This document shows positions 1 to 6,439 of a DNA stretch of 9,880 nucleotides, one piece after another. The notes beneath the pieces were generated by a model. That model was given only the letters and a program-made list of their open reading frames with translations. It searched no databases and was not told the origin of the DNA. The DNA comes from Burkholderiaceae bacterium (GTDB lineage Bacteria > Pseudomonadota > Gammaproteobacteria > Burkholderiales > Burkholderiaceae_D), in contig JAIELO010000009.1 in assembly GCA_019752915.1 (NCBI GenBank), forward strand, positions 1 through 9,880, given 5' to 3'. Position 1 is the first letter of the stretch, and each line of letters begins with the position of its first letter. The position numbers were made by a program, and so were the translations under genes.

Positions 1-342
1 AGTCTGTCCGGCGGTAATCTGCAGAAATTCATCGTCGGGCGTGAAATCGCGCTGGCGCCAAAAGTGATGGTGTTCGCCCAGCCGACCTGGGGCGTCGATA
101 TCGGCGCTGCCATGCAGATCCGCCAGGCCATCATCGATATGCGCGATCAGGGCGTGGCGGTGCTGGTGTTGTCGGAAGAACTCGACGAGTTGTTCATGCT
201 CAGCGACCGACTGGCGGTGCTGGCCGATGGCCGGCTCTCGCCCGTAGTACCAGCTGCTACCACCAGTATTAATCAGATCGGCCTCTGGATGAGTGGCGAT
301 TTCAGTTCCCCGCAAGGAGTAGCAGACCATGTCCAGGCTTGA
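1..342 (+). CDS. Nucleoside-type ABC transporter ATP-binding protein, C-terminal fragment
   Basis: This is the last 113 codons of an ATPase that begins left of the window. The visible part opens with the ABC signature LSGGN (residues 2-6 of the fragment), then a Walker B/D-loop region reading VMVFAQPTWGVDIGA and a final switch segment VLVLSEELDELFMLSDRLAVL. In the family of fused double ATPases serving BmpA-type nucleoside or simple-sugar importers (NupO/YufO, and RbsA-like proteins), the second nucleotide-binding domain typically has AQPTRGLD in place of the usual DEPT and no switch histidine, as seen here. The likely role is to energise uptake together with the two permeases that follow. 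The stop codon overlaps the next gene by 14 bases, and that gene's AAGGAG ribosome site (314-319) lies inside this ORF, so translation is probably coupled. The substrate, purine or pyrimidine nucleosides, is inferred from family only. Confidence 0.9.
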   Translation, partial: SLSGGNLQKFIVGREIALAPKVMVFAQPTWGVDIGAAMQIRQAIIDMRDQGVAVLVLSEELDELFMLSDRLAVLADGRLSPVVPAATTSINQIGLWMSGDFSSPQGVADHVQA

Positions 343-1417
343 ACGCCGTCCCGAACCTTCGCGCCGCATGATGCTGGCGTCGCCTTTGCTGGCTGCTGTC
401 GCCATGCTGCTGACCGGCTCCGCGCTGTTCTTCTTCATGGGGCAGGAGCCGCTGGCCGCTTTTTACGTGTACTTCATTAAACCGTGGACCACGCTGTACG
501 GGGTGGGTGAGCTGCTGCTGAAAGCGACGCCGCTGGTGCTGTGCGGAGTCGGGCTGGCGCTGGCTTTTCGCGCCAACGTCAACAACATCGGCGCCGACGG
601 CCAGCTGACGGTGGGGGCGATTGCCGCCGGCGCGATGGCGCTGTACTTCGATGAAGTGCAAGCGTGGTGGGTGCTGCCGCTGATGCTGCTGGCCGGTGCG
701 CTGGGCGGCATGCTGTGGGCGGCCATTCCGGCACTGCTGCGCACCCGCTTTAACACCAGCGAAATTCTGGTCAGTCTGATGCTGGTGTATGTGTCCTACC
801 ATTTGCTCAGCTATCTGGTGCACGGGCCGATGCGCGATCCGGCCGGTTTCAATTTCCCCCAGTCGAAGATGTTCAGCGAGTCGGCCACCTTGCCATTGCT
901 GATCGAAGGCTTGCGGGTGAATGCGGCCTGGCCCTTGTCGCTGCTGGCGGCGCTCGGTGCGTGGTTCTTCTGTCAGCATAGCTTTGCCGGTTACCGCATG
1001 CAGGTCAGCGGCATGGCGCCGGCTGCCGCCCTGTATGCCGGCTTTAGCGAACCGCGCAATGTCTGGCTGGCGTTCATGATTAGCGGCGCCCTGTCCGGGA
1101 TTGCCGGAGTGGGCGAAGTGGCCGGGCCACTGGGCCAGTTGCAGCCGTCCGTTTCGGCAGGCTACGGCTTCGCCGCCATCATCGTCGCTTACGTCGGGCG
1201 CCTGCATCCGCTCGGTGTGGTGCTGTCGGCGCTGCTGATGTCGCTGCTTTACATCGGTGGTGAAACGGCGCAGATCGAGTTGCAGGTGCCGTCGGCGATC
1301 ACCGGTCTGTTCCAGGGCTTGCTGCTGTTCTATCTGCTCGCCGCCGATCTGTTTATCCACTACCGCTTCAAGCCGCGTAAGCGCCGCCTGCCAGTGTCCT
1401 CCGGAGAGCCTGCCTGA
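329..1417 (+). CDS. ABC transporter permease, BPD_transp_2 family (NupP/YufP-like)
   Basis: A 362-residue inner-membrane protein, normal length for the first permease of BmpA/NupNOPQ nucleoside importers. It has a basic N-terminus (residues 1-13), then about eight to ten hydrophobic segments. Family hallmarks are FRANVNNIGADGQ at residues 80-92, a cytoplasmic-loop candidate LLRTRFNTSEILVSLML at 136-152, and GYGFAAIIVAYVGRLHPLG near 278-296. The tail 345-362 is basic and probably cytoplasmic. The ATG at 329 is chosen because AAGGAG sits 9 bases upstream (314-319) and the protein starts directly with a typical basic leader. It overlaps the ATPase gene upstream and meets the next permease as TGATGA, so the three genes form one translationally coupled operon. 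The pathway, nucleoside or deoxynucleoside salvage, is inferred. No periplasmic binding protein gene is visible and it may lie left of the window. Confidence 0.93.
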   Translation: MSRLERRPEPSRRMMLASPLLAAVAMLLTGSALFFFMGQEPLAAFYVYFIKPWTTLYGVGELLLKATPLVLCGVGLALAFRANVNNIGADGQLTVGAIAAGAMALYFDEVQAWWVLPLMLLAGALGGMLWAAIPALLRTRFNTSEILVSLMLVYVSYHLLSYLVHGPMRDPAGFNFPQSKMFSESATLPLLIEGLRVNAAWPLSLLAALGAWFFCQHSFAGYRMQVSGMAPAAALYAGFSEPRNVWLAFMISGALSGIAGVGEVAGPLGQLQPSVSAGYGFAAIIVAYVGRLHPLGVVLSALLMSLLYIGGETAQIELQVPSAITGLFQGLLLFYLLAADLFIHYRFKPRKRRLPVSSGEPA

Positions 1418-2340
1418 TGAATACCGAATTGTTGATTGCTTTCCTCGCCAGTACCGCCGGTGCTGCGACGCCGCTGGTGGTGGCCTCGCTGGGCGAGCTA
1501 GTCACGGAGCGCTCCGGGGTACTCAATCTGGGCATGGAAGGGATGATGCTGGTGGGGGCGGTGGTCGGCTTCGGCGTGACCCTGTCGACCGGCATGATGG
1601 GCGTGGGGCTGCTGGCGGCGATGCTGGCCGGTATGCTGATGTCGCTGATCTTCGCGTTTCTGGTGCTGACCCTGCAAACCAATCAGGTCGCCACGGGACT
1701 GGCGCTGACGCTGTTCGGTATCGGCCTGTCGGCCTTCATGGGCCGCGGGCTGGTGGGCCAGACGGTGGATCCCATGCCGCATCTGCAGATTCCCCTGTTG
1801 TCCGACTTACCGGTGCTGGGGCCGCTGCTGTTCCGCTTCGATGCGATGGTATATGGCTCGCTGCTGCTGGCGCTGGCGGTCGGCTATCTGCTGGCGCGTA
1901 CCCGGCTCGGTTTGCTGATCCGCGCGGTGGGCGAGTCGCCCCATAGCGCCCATGCAATCGGCTATCCGGTAATTGGCCTGCGTTACGGCACGGTGCTGTT
2001 CGGTGGCGCCATGGCCGGGCTGGGTGGCGCCTATCTGTCGCTGGCGCTCACACCCATGTGGGTGGAGGGCATGACGGCGGGGCGCGGCTGGATCGCGCTG
2101 GCGCAAGTGGTGTTTGCCACCTGGAAGCCGCGCGGCGTGGTGCTGGGTGCCTATCTGTTTGGTGGCGTGACGGTGCTGCAATTCCACGGCCAGGGTATGG
2201 GGTTGGCGATTCCGTCCGAGTTTCTGTCGATGCTGCCGTATCTGGCCACCATCGTGGTGCTGATGATTATCTGCCGCAATCCGCGCACGATTCTGTTGAA
2301 CAAGCCACTTTCTCTAGGGCAAAACTTTAAACCAGATTAA
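1417..2340 (+). CDS. ABC transporter permease, BPD_transp_2 family (NupQ/YufQ-like)
   Basis: A 307-residue inner-membrane protein, the expected length for the second permease of nucleoside-type ABC importers. Recognition rests on GELVTERSGVLNLGMEGMM at residues 26-44, which closely matches the family's N-terminal motif, on IRAVGESPHSAHAIGYPV at 168-185 (the cytoplasmic coupling loop) and on GRGWIALAQVVFATWKPRG at 222-240. The start ATG shares its A with the TGA stop of the previous gene, and GGAGAG lies just upstream (1402-1407), so it is likely translated by coupling or re-initiation. With its partner it would form the heterodimeric pore energised by the ATPase. It is the last gene of the operon: the next gene is 159 bases away and has its own ribosome site. 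Substrate identity cannot be read from sequence. Confidence 0.93.
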   Translation: MNTELLIAFLASTAGAATPLVVASLGELVTERSGVLNLGMEGMMLVGAVVGFGVTLSTGMMGVGLLAAMLAGMLMSLIFAFLVLTLQTNQVATGLALTLFGIGLSAFMGRGLVGQTVDPMPHLQIPLLSDLPVLGPLLFRFDAMVYGSLLLALAVGYLLARTRLGLLIRAVGESPHSAHAIGYPVIGLRYGTVLFGGAMAGLGGAYLSLALTPMWVEGMTAGRGWIALAQVVFATWKPRGVVLGAYLFGGVTVLQFHGQGMGLAIPSEFLSMLPYLATIVVLMIICRNPRTILLNKPLSLGQNFKPD

Positions 2341-2367
2341 GTTTGTTGCGGCTGGGTCACAAAAACC

Positions 2368-2397
2368 TTGCTGTTTAGGACAAGTATTGAACAGCAA
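2368..2397. repeat. Inverted repeat in the gap between permease and aerotaxis genes
   Basis: TTGCTGTT (2368-2375) is mirrored exactly by AACAGCAA (2390-2397) across 14 bases, and G-T/A-T pairs extend it slightly inwards. It lies 28 bases after the permease stop and about 100 bases before the receptor start. No T-run follows directly on the + strand (the next bases are ATGTCATG), so it is not a standard intrinsic terminator. It could be an operator or an mRNA 3'-end hairpin. The rest of the 159-base gap (2341-2499) is comparatively AT-rich, and I could not assign a convincing promoter in it. Confidence 0.35.
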
Positions 2398-2499
2398 ATG
2401 TCATGATTTTGCGGCTTGAGACAATTGGTGATTTTTGAGTCGCGGTAGTTCCAGTAATCTGACTACGGGTTTCTTCTGTTTCGATGAAAGGAAGTTGCT

Positions 2500-4155
2500 A
2501 TGCGGGTCAATCAGCCAGTTACAGAAAATGAGTACATGATGGAGGATGGCAAGACCATCGTTTCCAGTACTGACCTGCAAGGCAACATTAATTACGCGAA
2601 TCAGTATTTCATTCAGGTCAGCGGGTACACCGAGCAGGAATTGCTGGGCGCCCCGCAGAACATTCTGCGCCATCCTGATATGCCGCCGGAAGCCTTCGCC
2701 GACATGTGGAAGACCATCAAGAGTGGTACACCGTGGACCGGCTTGGTCAAAAATCGCTGCAAAAATGGCGATTTTTACTGGGTGCTGGCCAATGTCACGC
2801 CAGTCATCGAGCAGGGTAAGCCGGTCGGTTATCTGTCGGTGCGCACCAAGCCGGATCGCCAGCAGGTGGCGGCGGCAGACAAACTGTATCGGGAAATTCG
2901 GGGCGGCAATCCGCGCAAGCTGCGCATCGTGCATGGCCATGCCATGTCCAGCAACTGGTGGACGCGTGGCCGTGCTGCGCTGCGCACCACACTCGACCGG
3001 CAAGTGCTGATCGCCTCGACTTTGCTGTGCAGTGCCATGCTGTTGCTGGCGGGCTTGCTATCCGGTCTGGAAGCGGACACGCTGACCAGCCTGCGCGGCT
3101 GGCTGGTGGCGCTGGCGCTGGTCGCCGGGCTGGGCATGGCCTGGCTGGGGCGCAGTCTGTATTTCAAAGTGGCGCTGCCGCTCAAGCAGGCCACTCACGC
3201 AGCGCGCATGATGGCGGGCGGCGATCTGACCTCCAATATTCAGGTGCGAGGCGAGCATGAAATGGCGCAGTTGCTGGCAGCGTTACGACAAACCAATGTG
3301 AATCTGCGCAGCATCATTGGCGACGTGCGCGCCAATTTCGACCAGATTTCCATGGCAACCGATGAAATTGCCGATGGCAATATGGATCTGTCCGGACGTA
3401 CCGAGTCGCAGGCGTCGAGTTTGCAGGAAACCGCCGCCAGCATGGAACAGCTGACCTCGACCGTGCAGCAGAGTGCCAGCAATGTCGCCAGCGCCAATGA
3501 ACTGGCGGAGCGCGCGGCGCAGGTGGCGGCGCAGGGCGGCGATATCGTGGCGCAGGTGATGGCGACCATGGATGCCATCAATGCTTCCTCCAGCAAAATT
3601 CTCGACATCATCGGCATGATCGACAGCATCGCCTTCCAGACCAATATCCTGGCCTTGAACGCGGCAGTGGAAGCGGCCCGTGCCGGCGAGGATGGGCGCG
3701 GCTTTGCCGTGGTGGCCAGCGAGGTGCGCAATCTGGCGCAGCGCTCGGCGACGGCGGCCAAGGAAATCAAGGAGCTGATCAATGCCTCGATGGAGAAAGT
3801 GCAAGCCGGTACCAAGCTGACCAGCAGCGCCGGTGTCACCATGAACGAAGTGATTGCTTCGGTGAGCCGGGTGACCCGCGTGATGGATGAAATTTCCAAT
3901 GCCACGCGCGAGCAGAGCGATGGTATCGGTCAGGTCAATCTGGCGGTGATCCAGATCGACGATATTACCCAGCGTAACGCTGCACTGGTGGAAGAAGCTG
4001 CTGCGGCAGCGGGCAATCTGGCGCTGCAGACGCGCTGCGTGTCGCAAGCCATGGCGGTGTTCAAATTGCAGTCCGGTCACATGTCGCACCCGGCGGTGGC
4101 GATTGCCACCCACACCACCACGCAGGCGCATAAAAAAGTCAAACTGCTGGCCTGA
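2500..4155 (+). CDS. aer: Aer-like PAS/HAMP methyl-accepting chemotaxis (aerotaxis) receptor
   Basis: A 551-residue membrane receptor with E. coli Aer architecture. A cytoplasmic PAS domain occupies about residues 18-115. The residues known to matter for FAD binding and signalling in Aer fall at the same numbers here: Arg57, His58, Asp60 and Trp79, within RHPDMP and PWTGLVKNR. A hydrophobic hairpin at about 168-190 and 198-218 anchors it without a periplasmic domain. HAMP (about 213-268) and a methyl-accepting coiled coil (about 285-525) follow. The signalling tip IAFQTNILALNAAVEAARAG (377-396) is near-identical to the family's. It should sense redox or energy state through flavin and control CheA/CheW. 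There is no C-terminal NWETF-type CheR tether, and the tail ends KKVKLLA. AAAGGAAG 6 bases upstream supports the ATG. No other chemotaxis gene is in the window, so this is an orphan receptor locus. It is slightly longer than E. coli Aer (506 residues). Confidence 0.94.
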   Translation: MRVNQPVTENEYMMEDGKTIVSSTDLQGNINYANQYFIQVSGYTEQELLGAPQNILRHPDMPPEAFADMWKTIKSGTPWTGLVKNRCKNGDFYWVLANVTPVIEQGKPVGYLSVRTKPDRQQVAAADKLYREIRGGNPRKLRIVHGHAMSSNWWTRGRAALRTTLDRQVLIASTLLCSAMLLLAGLLSGLEADTLTSLRGWLVALALVAGLGMAWLGRSLYFKVALPLKQATHAARMMAGGDLTSNIQVRGEHEMAQLLAALRQTNVNLRSIIGDVRANFDQISMATDEIADGNMDLSGRTESQASSLQETAASMEQLTSTVQQSASNVASANELAERAAQVAAQGGDIVAQVMATMDAINASSSKILDIIGMIDSIAFQTNILALNAAVEAARAGEDGRGFAVVASEVRNLAQRSATAAKEIKELINASMEKVQAGTKLTSSAGVTMNEVIASVSRVTRVMDEISNATREQSDGIGQVNLAVIQIDDITQRNAALVEEAAAAAGNLALQTRCVSQAMAVFKLQSGHMSHPAVAIATHTTTQAHKKVKLLA

Positions 4156-4166
4156 GGCGCACACGT

Positions 4167-4192
4167 TATCATGGGCGTTCCAGTGTGGAACG
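4167..4192 (+). promoter_or_regulatory. Possible -10 element and 7-3-7 palindrome ahead of the ferredoxin gene
   Basis: TATCAT at 4167-4172 resembles a sigma-70 -10 box, but the -35 region (around 4144-4149, CTGCTG) is weak. Just downstream, CGTTCCAGTGTGGAACG (4176-4192) is a perfect 7-bp inverted repeat with a 3-base centre, ending where the ferredoxin ribosome site begins. It could be a repressor operator or a 5' mRNA stem-loop that modulates ribosome access. This is only what the bases show, and no regulator can be named. Confidence 0.35.
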
Positions 4193-4202
4193 GGGTGTCA
4201 GC

Positions 4203-4496
4203 ATGAGCAGGTCGGTACAGGTAACTTTGTCAGGGCAGAACTGGGTATTTGAAGCCCGTGAAGGCGAAACCGTTCTGGAGGCGGCCGAGTGGTCAGGGGT
4301 GATTCTGCCCAGTTCCTGCCGCACTGGGGCGTGTCGTACCTGTCTGTGTCTGAGTACCCGTGGCAAGGTGCGTTATCAGGTCGAGTGGCCGGGACTGAGC
4401 AAGGAAGAGCGCCGCGATGGCTATATTCTTCCCTGTGTGGCGGTGGCGGAAACCGATCTGACGCTGGAGGTTCCCGCCGCCAGACTTCAACCGTAA
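4203..4496 (+). CDS. Small [2Fe-2S] plant-type ferredoxin
   Basis: A 97-residue electron carrier with the plant/adrenodoxin-like ferredoxin fold. Cluster ligands are Cys39, Cys44, Cys47 and Cys78, spaced C-x4-C-x2-C-x30-C in SSCRTGACRTC and LPC, the standard pattern for chloroplast-type ferredoxins and for the ferredoxin domains of oxygenase reductases. Cys49 is an extra, non-ligand cysteine. The GETVLEAAEWSGV segment (21-33) before the cluster loop is also typical. It stands alone with no fused FAD/NAD reductase domain, and no oxygenase or reductase is adjacent, so its redox partner is unknown. The ATG at 4203 is chosen because GGGG (4192-4195) lies 7 bases upstream. A GTG at 4185 would add six residues but has a poorer ribosome site and lies inside a palindrome. 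It overlaps the convergent DUF4214 gene by 10 bases. Confidence 0.9.
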   Translation: MSRSVQVTLSGQNWVFEAREGETVLEAAEWSGVILPSSCRTGACRTCLCLSTRGKVRYQVEWPGLSKEERRDGYILPCVAVAETDLTLEVPAARLQP

Positions 4497-5962
4497 GGGG
4501 TGTAGCTAAAGCCGCTGCCGATCAGGGGCGCCAATGCCGCCTGGTTTTCCGGACTTTCGCCGAAGAAGGCCAGGGTTTGCGCCTGCGTACCGCCGCGGTG
4601 ATCGAGGTAGTCATTCCAGAAGCTCACGCCGCCAGCGTCGCCGGCGCGGTGCAGCACGTTCTGATACAGCTTGTTCACCAGTGCCGCATTGCTCAGATTG
4701 CTGCCATACAGCTTCTGGAATTCCGGGCTGTGGGTGAAGTAGTCGGCGATCTCGTTCAGTGACATGCCGCTGTCCTTGTGGTCCATCCAGAAGCCCAGGC
4801 CTTGCGCGTCTGGTGTGCGGTTAAAGGCGGCTTGATACAGCCGGTAGATCTGGCCAGCGTTGCCGGCTATATCGAGTGCCAGCGTAACATCATCAAACTG
4901 TAGGCGTTCCACATTGAGCAGGGTGTCGATGCCGCCCGCGAAAGCCTTGGACTGCAAGGTGATGGTGTTACCGCTCTGGCTTAGCTGGTACAGGCTGCGC
5001 GGTCCGGTCAGTACCACCATGTCGGCACCGCTACCACCGTCGACGCGGTGATTGTCATCGCCGAGCTTGATCACATCGTTGCCGCTGCCGGCATCGACAC
5101 CCAGGGTATCGCCACCGCCCTTGAGGGTGATGCGGTCATTGCCGGCACCCGTAGCCAGTTGCAAAACATGGTCGAGGCGGCTGGCCAGCGTGACGTTGAC
5201 GGTATCGTCCGCGGCGAAATTGCTGGCCTGGGTGAGCAGGCTTTCATCAATGTCGGTCTGACCATTGATGGTCAGATTCATGTCGTACATATTAATCACG
5301 CTGCCGTCACGGTAATTGATGTTGATGCTACCAAGCCGGCCGTGTACTTCCGTACTGGACAGTTCCTGGGCGATGGCAGAGCCATTGCCGCGAATGTCGA
5401 ACTGCCCGCCGATGGTTGCCGCACCGACAGTTTTTTCCGTACCGATCGTGAGGAAATCCACCGTACCGATGAAATCGTCCGACTGGGCGGTGAGGACTCT
5501 GCCGAACAGCGCCAGGCTGACATTGCCGACGGCTGGATCATAGTCGGGACTGCTGGCCGGTAGCAGTGTCGTCAGCTCGGCTTGGCTGAGGGTATTGGTG
5601 GTGCTATAGAAAGCACCGCTATTATTGTCGTATTGAAAATTCTGCTCACCTTTGGTACGCAGGCTGAAGTAGCCGGGCAGGATCTGTTCCACCTGAGTGG
5701 CCGACGCTGCGCCCGTACTGGCATTCGGATTGGCCAGCACAAGCCCGGTGAAATTGCTGTAGCCACCGTCCAGATAGTCCAGTCGCATCGTGTCGCTGGT
5801 ATAGCTGCGGCTGAAATAAGTGCCGTGGATGACATTGAGCGCGTAGCTCGCCGCAAAAAACTGGTCGACTATCGCCGCGACGGTTACCTTGTCGTCACTC
5901 CCCGATCCATTAAAAATCGACTGGATGGTGTTGCTGCCCAGATTGATGTTGATTACTGCCAT
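4487..5962 (-). CDS. Probable secreted protein with RTX-like repeats and C-terminal DUF4214
   Basis: A 491-residue, strongly acidic, Asn/Gly/Ser/Thr-rich protein with no N-terminal signal peptide. Residues 1-260 are not recognised. Residues 266-320 hold three imperfect GxGND-type units (GAGNDRITL, GSGNDVIKL, GSGADMVVL), the aspartate/glycine pattern of calcium-binding RTX beta-rolls. Two DUF4214-like units follow at about 370-420 and 425-470, each with an LYQ(A/N) helix, an (R/A)xxDAxGxxFW core and an SPE(F/N) end. Proteins with this layout and lacking a Sec signal are commonly type I secretion substrates or surface-layer-like proteins, so extracellular location is inferred. GAGGAG, read on the minus strand at 5969-5974, sits about 6 bases before the ATG. 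No secretion ABC/MFP genes are nearby. The 3' end runs 10 bases into the convergent ferredoxin gene, and no terminator is visible between them. It may be co-transcribed with the 105-aa gene 71 bases upstream. Confidence 0.85.
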   Translation of the reverse strand: MAVININLGSNTIQSIFNGSGSDDKVTVAAIVDQFFAASYALNVIHGTYFSRSYTSDTMRLDYLDGGYSNFTGLVLANPNASTGAASATQVEQILPGYFSLRTKGEQNFQYDNNSGAFYSTTNTLSQAELTTLLPASSPDYDPAVGNVSLALFGRVLTAQSDDFIGTVDFLTIGTEKTVGAATIGGQFDIRGNGSAIAQELSSTEVHGRLGSININYRDGSVINMYDMNLTINGQTDIDESLLTQASNFAADDTVNVTLASRLDHVLQLATGAGNDRITLKGGGDTLGVDAGSGNDVIKLGDDNHRVDGGSGADMVVLTGPRSLYQLSQSGNTITLQSKAFAGGIDTLLNVERLQFDDVTLALDIAGNAGQIYRLYQAAFNRTPDAQGLGFWMDHKDSGMSLNEIADYFTHSPEFQKLYGSNLSNAALVNKLYQNVLHRAGDAGGVSFWNDYLDHRGGTQAQTLAFFGESPENQAALAPLIGSGFSYTPYG

Positions 5963-6033
5963 GTTCGTCTCCTCGGTCTTATTGAGGAAGCGATTATTGC
6001 TGATTTTGCATGTAATAAAAGTAATGATTTGTA

Positions 6034-6351
6034 TCAGGGCGGATTGCGTCCGTTCTGGCGCAGCCGGCTCAGCAGCGCATCCGCCGAGTCGCTCATGGGC
6101 AGGCCGTGGCGGCGCAGCAGCTGGATGTTGAGCACCATATTCTCCAGCACTAGTTTGGCGGCCACGGCCAGCAAGGTCAGCTGTTTATCGGTCTCGCTGA
6201 AGCTTTCCATGGCGTCGGCCATCTCGCACAGGTGGCTGGCGATCAGGGCGCGCAACTCACCTTCTTCGAATGGCAGATCGGCAAAATCGATGGGATCTTC
6301 GCGCTCGACCTCGGCCATCAATTGCTGCAATTCCTCTGGGGTAATGGACAT
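6034..6351 (-). CDS. Hypothetical 105-aa acidic alpha-helical protein
   Basis: I do not recognise this family. The protein is soluble (no signal peptide or membrane helix) and acidic in its N-terminal half, with a helix-rich look: EELQQLMAEVERED (6-19), then amphipathic segments around 31-56 and 57-80, and a basic tail. The reading frame stays open upstream to 6504, but the start at 6351 is chosen because AAAGGAG lies 6 bases before it (plus-strand 6358-6364). The longer forms would also run through the divergent promoter and into the start of the MoaD-like gene. It is divergent from the MoaD-like/propeller pair and may share control with it through the palindrome at 6392-6408. The DUF4214 gene follows on the same strand after 71 bases. 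A regulatory or accessory role for either neighbour is speculation. Confidence 0.72.
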   Translation of the reverse strand: MSITPEELQQLMAEVEREDPIDFADLPFEEGELRALIASHLCEMADAMESFSETDKQLTLLAVAAKLVLENMVLNIQLLRRHGLPMSDSADALLSRLRQNGRNPP

Positions 6352-6357
6352 CGCTGA

Positions 6358-6364
6358 CTCCTTT
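6358..6364 (-). promoter_or_regulatory. Ribosome binding site deciding the start of the 105-aa gene
   Basis: Read on the minus strand the bases are AAAGGAG, a near-perfect Shine-Dalgarno sequence, 6 bases from the ATG at 6351-6349. No comparable site precedes the in-frame upstream starts, so the short form of the protein is favoured. Confidence 0.8.
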
Positions 6365-6374
6365 GCTGGCGGCG

Positions 6375-6408
6375 TTTTCATTGTAGTGGAAAGGGCATAG
6401 AATGCCCT
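6375..6408 (+). promoter_or_regulatory. Candidate promoter with palindromic operator over the -10, divergent region
   Basis: On the + strand TTTTCA (6375-6380) and TAGAAT (6398-6403) are separated by exactly 17 bases and match the sigma-70 boxes at 4/6 and 5/6 positions. Transcription would start near 6410, giving a leader of about 30 bases before the MoaD-like gene. The perfect inverted repeat AGGGCATAGAATGCCCT (6392-6408, 7-3-7) covers the -10 box, a classic place for a repressor to bind. On the minus strand TACAAT (6385-6380) is a possible -10 for the 105-aa gene, with the same palindrome falling at its weak -35 position (AGGGCA, 17-base spacing). One regulator could therefore act on both directions. 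The boxes are read by eye, and the palindrome is exact. Confidence 0.5.
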
Positions 6409-6439
6409 ATCGCTGAACGCAAGGTCGAGGTAGTGTTCC

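Noticed and set aside
1..113. Loss of a working ATPase because DEPT and the switch histidine are missing
   Set aside because: The second domain of this double-ATPase family normally carries AQPTRGLD and lacks the histidine, so this is not decay.
302..1360. A 352-codon open frame on the minus strand opposite the first permease
   Set aside because: Its product is dominated by Gln, His, Arg and Gly with no domain logic, typical of antisense frames in GC-rich genes. The + strand permease is unmistakable.
2341..2499. A flagellar (sigma-28) promoter ahead of the chemoreceptor
   Set aside because: I looked for a TAAA-spacer-GCCGATAA pattern and found none acceptable. Sigma-70 boxes were also unconvincing.
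3240..4164. Two long minus-strand open frames opposite the chemoreceptor
   Set aside because: They are antisense shadows of a repetitive coiled-coil coding region with strong codon bias, and neither has a convincing ribosome site or family.
4185..4202. GTG start for the ferredoxin six codons upstream
   Set aside because: It lies inside a palindrome, has a poorer ribosome site, and the added residues are not ferredoxin-like.
6022..6036. Fur-box-like sequence TAATGATTTGTATCA upstream of the DUF4214 gene
   Set aside because: About 10 of 14 informative positions fit the 7-1-7 Fur model, and it overlaps the stop codon of the preceding gene. In an AT-rich stretch this is too weak to claim.
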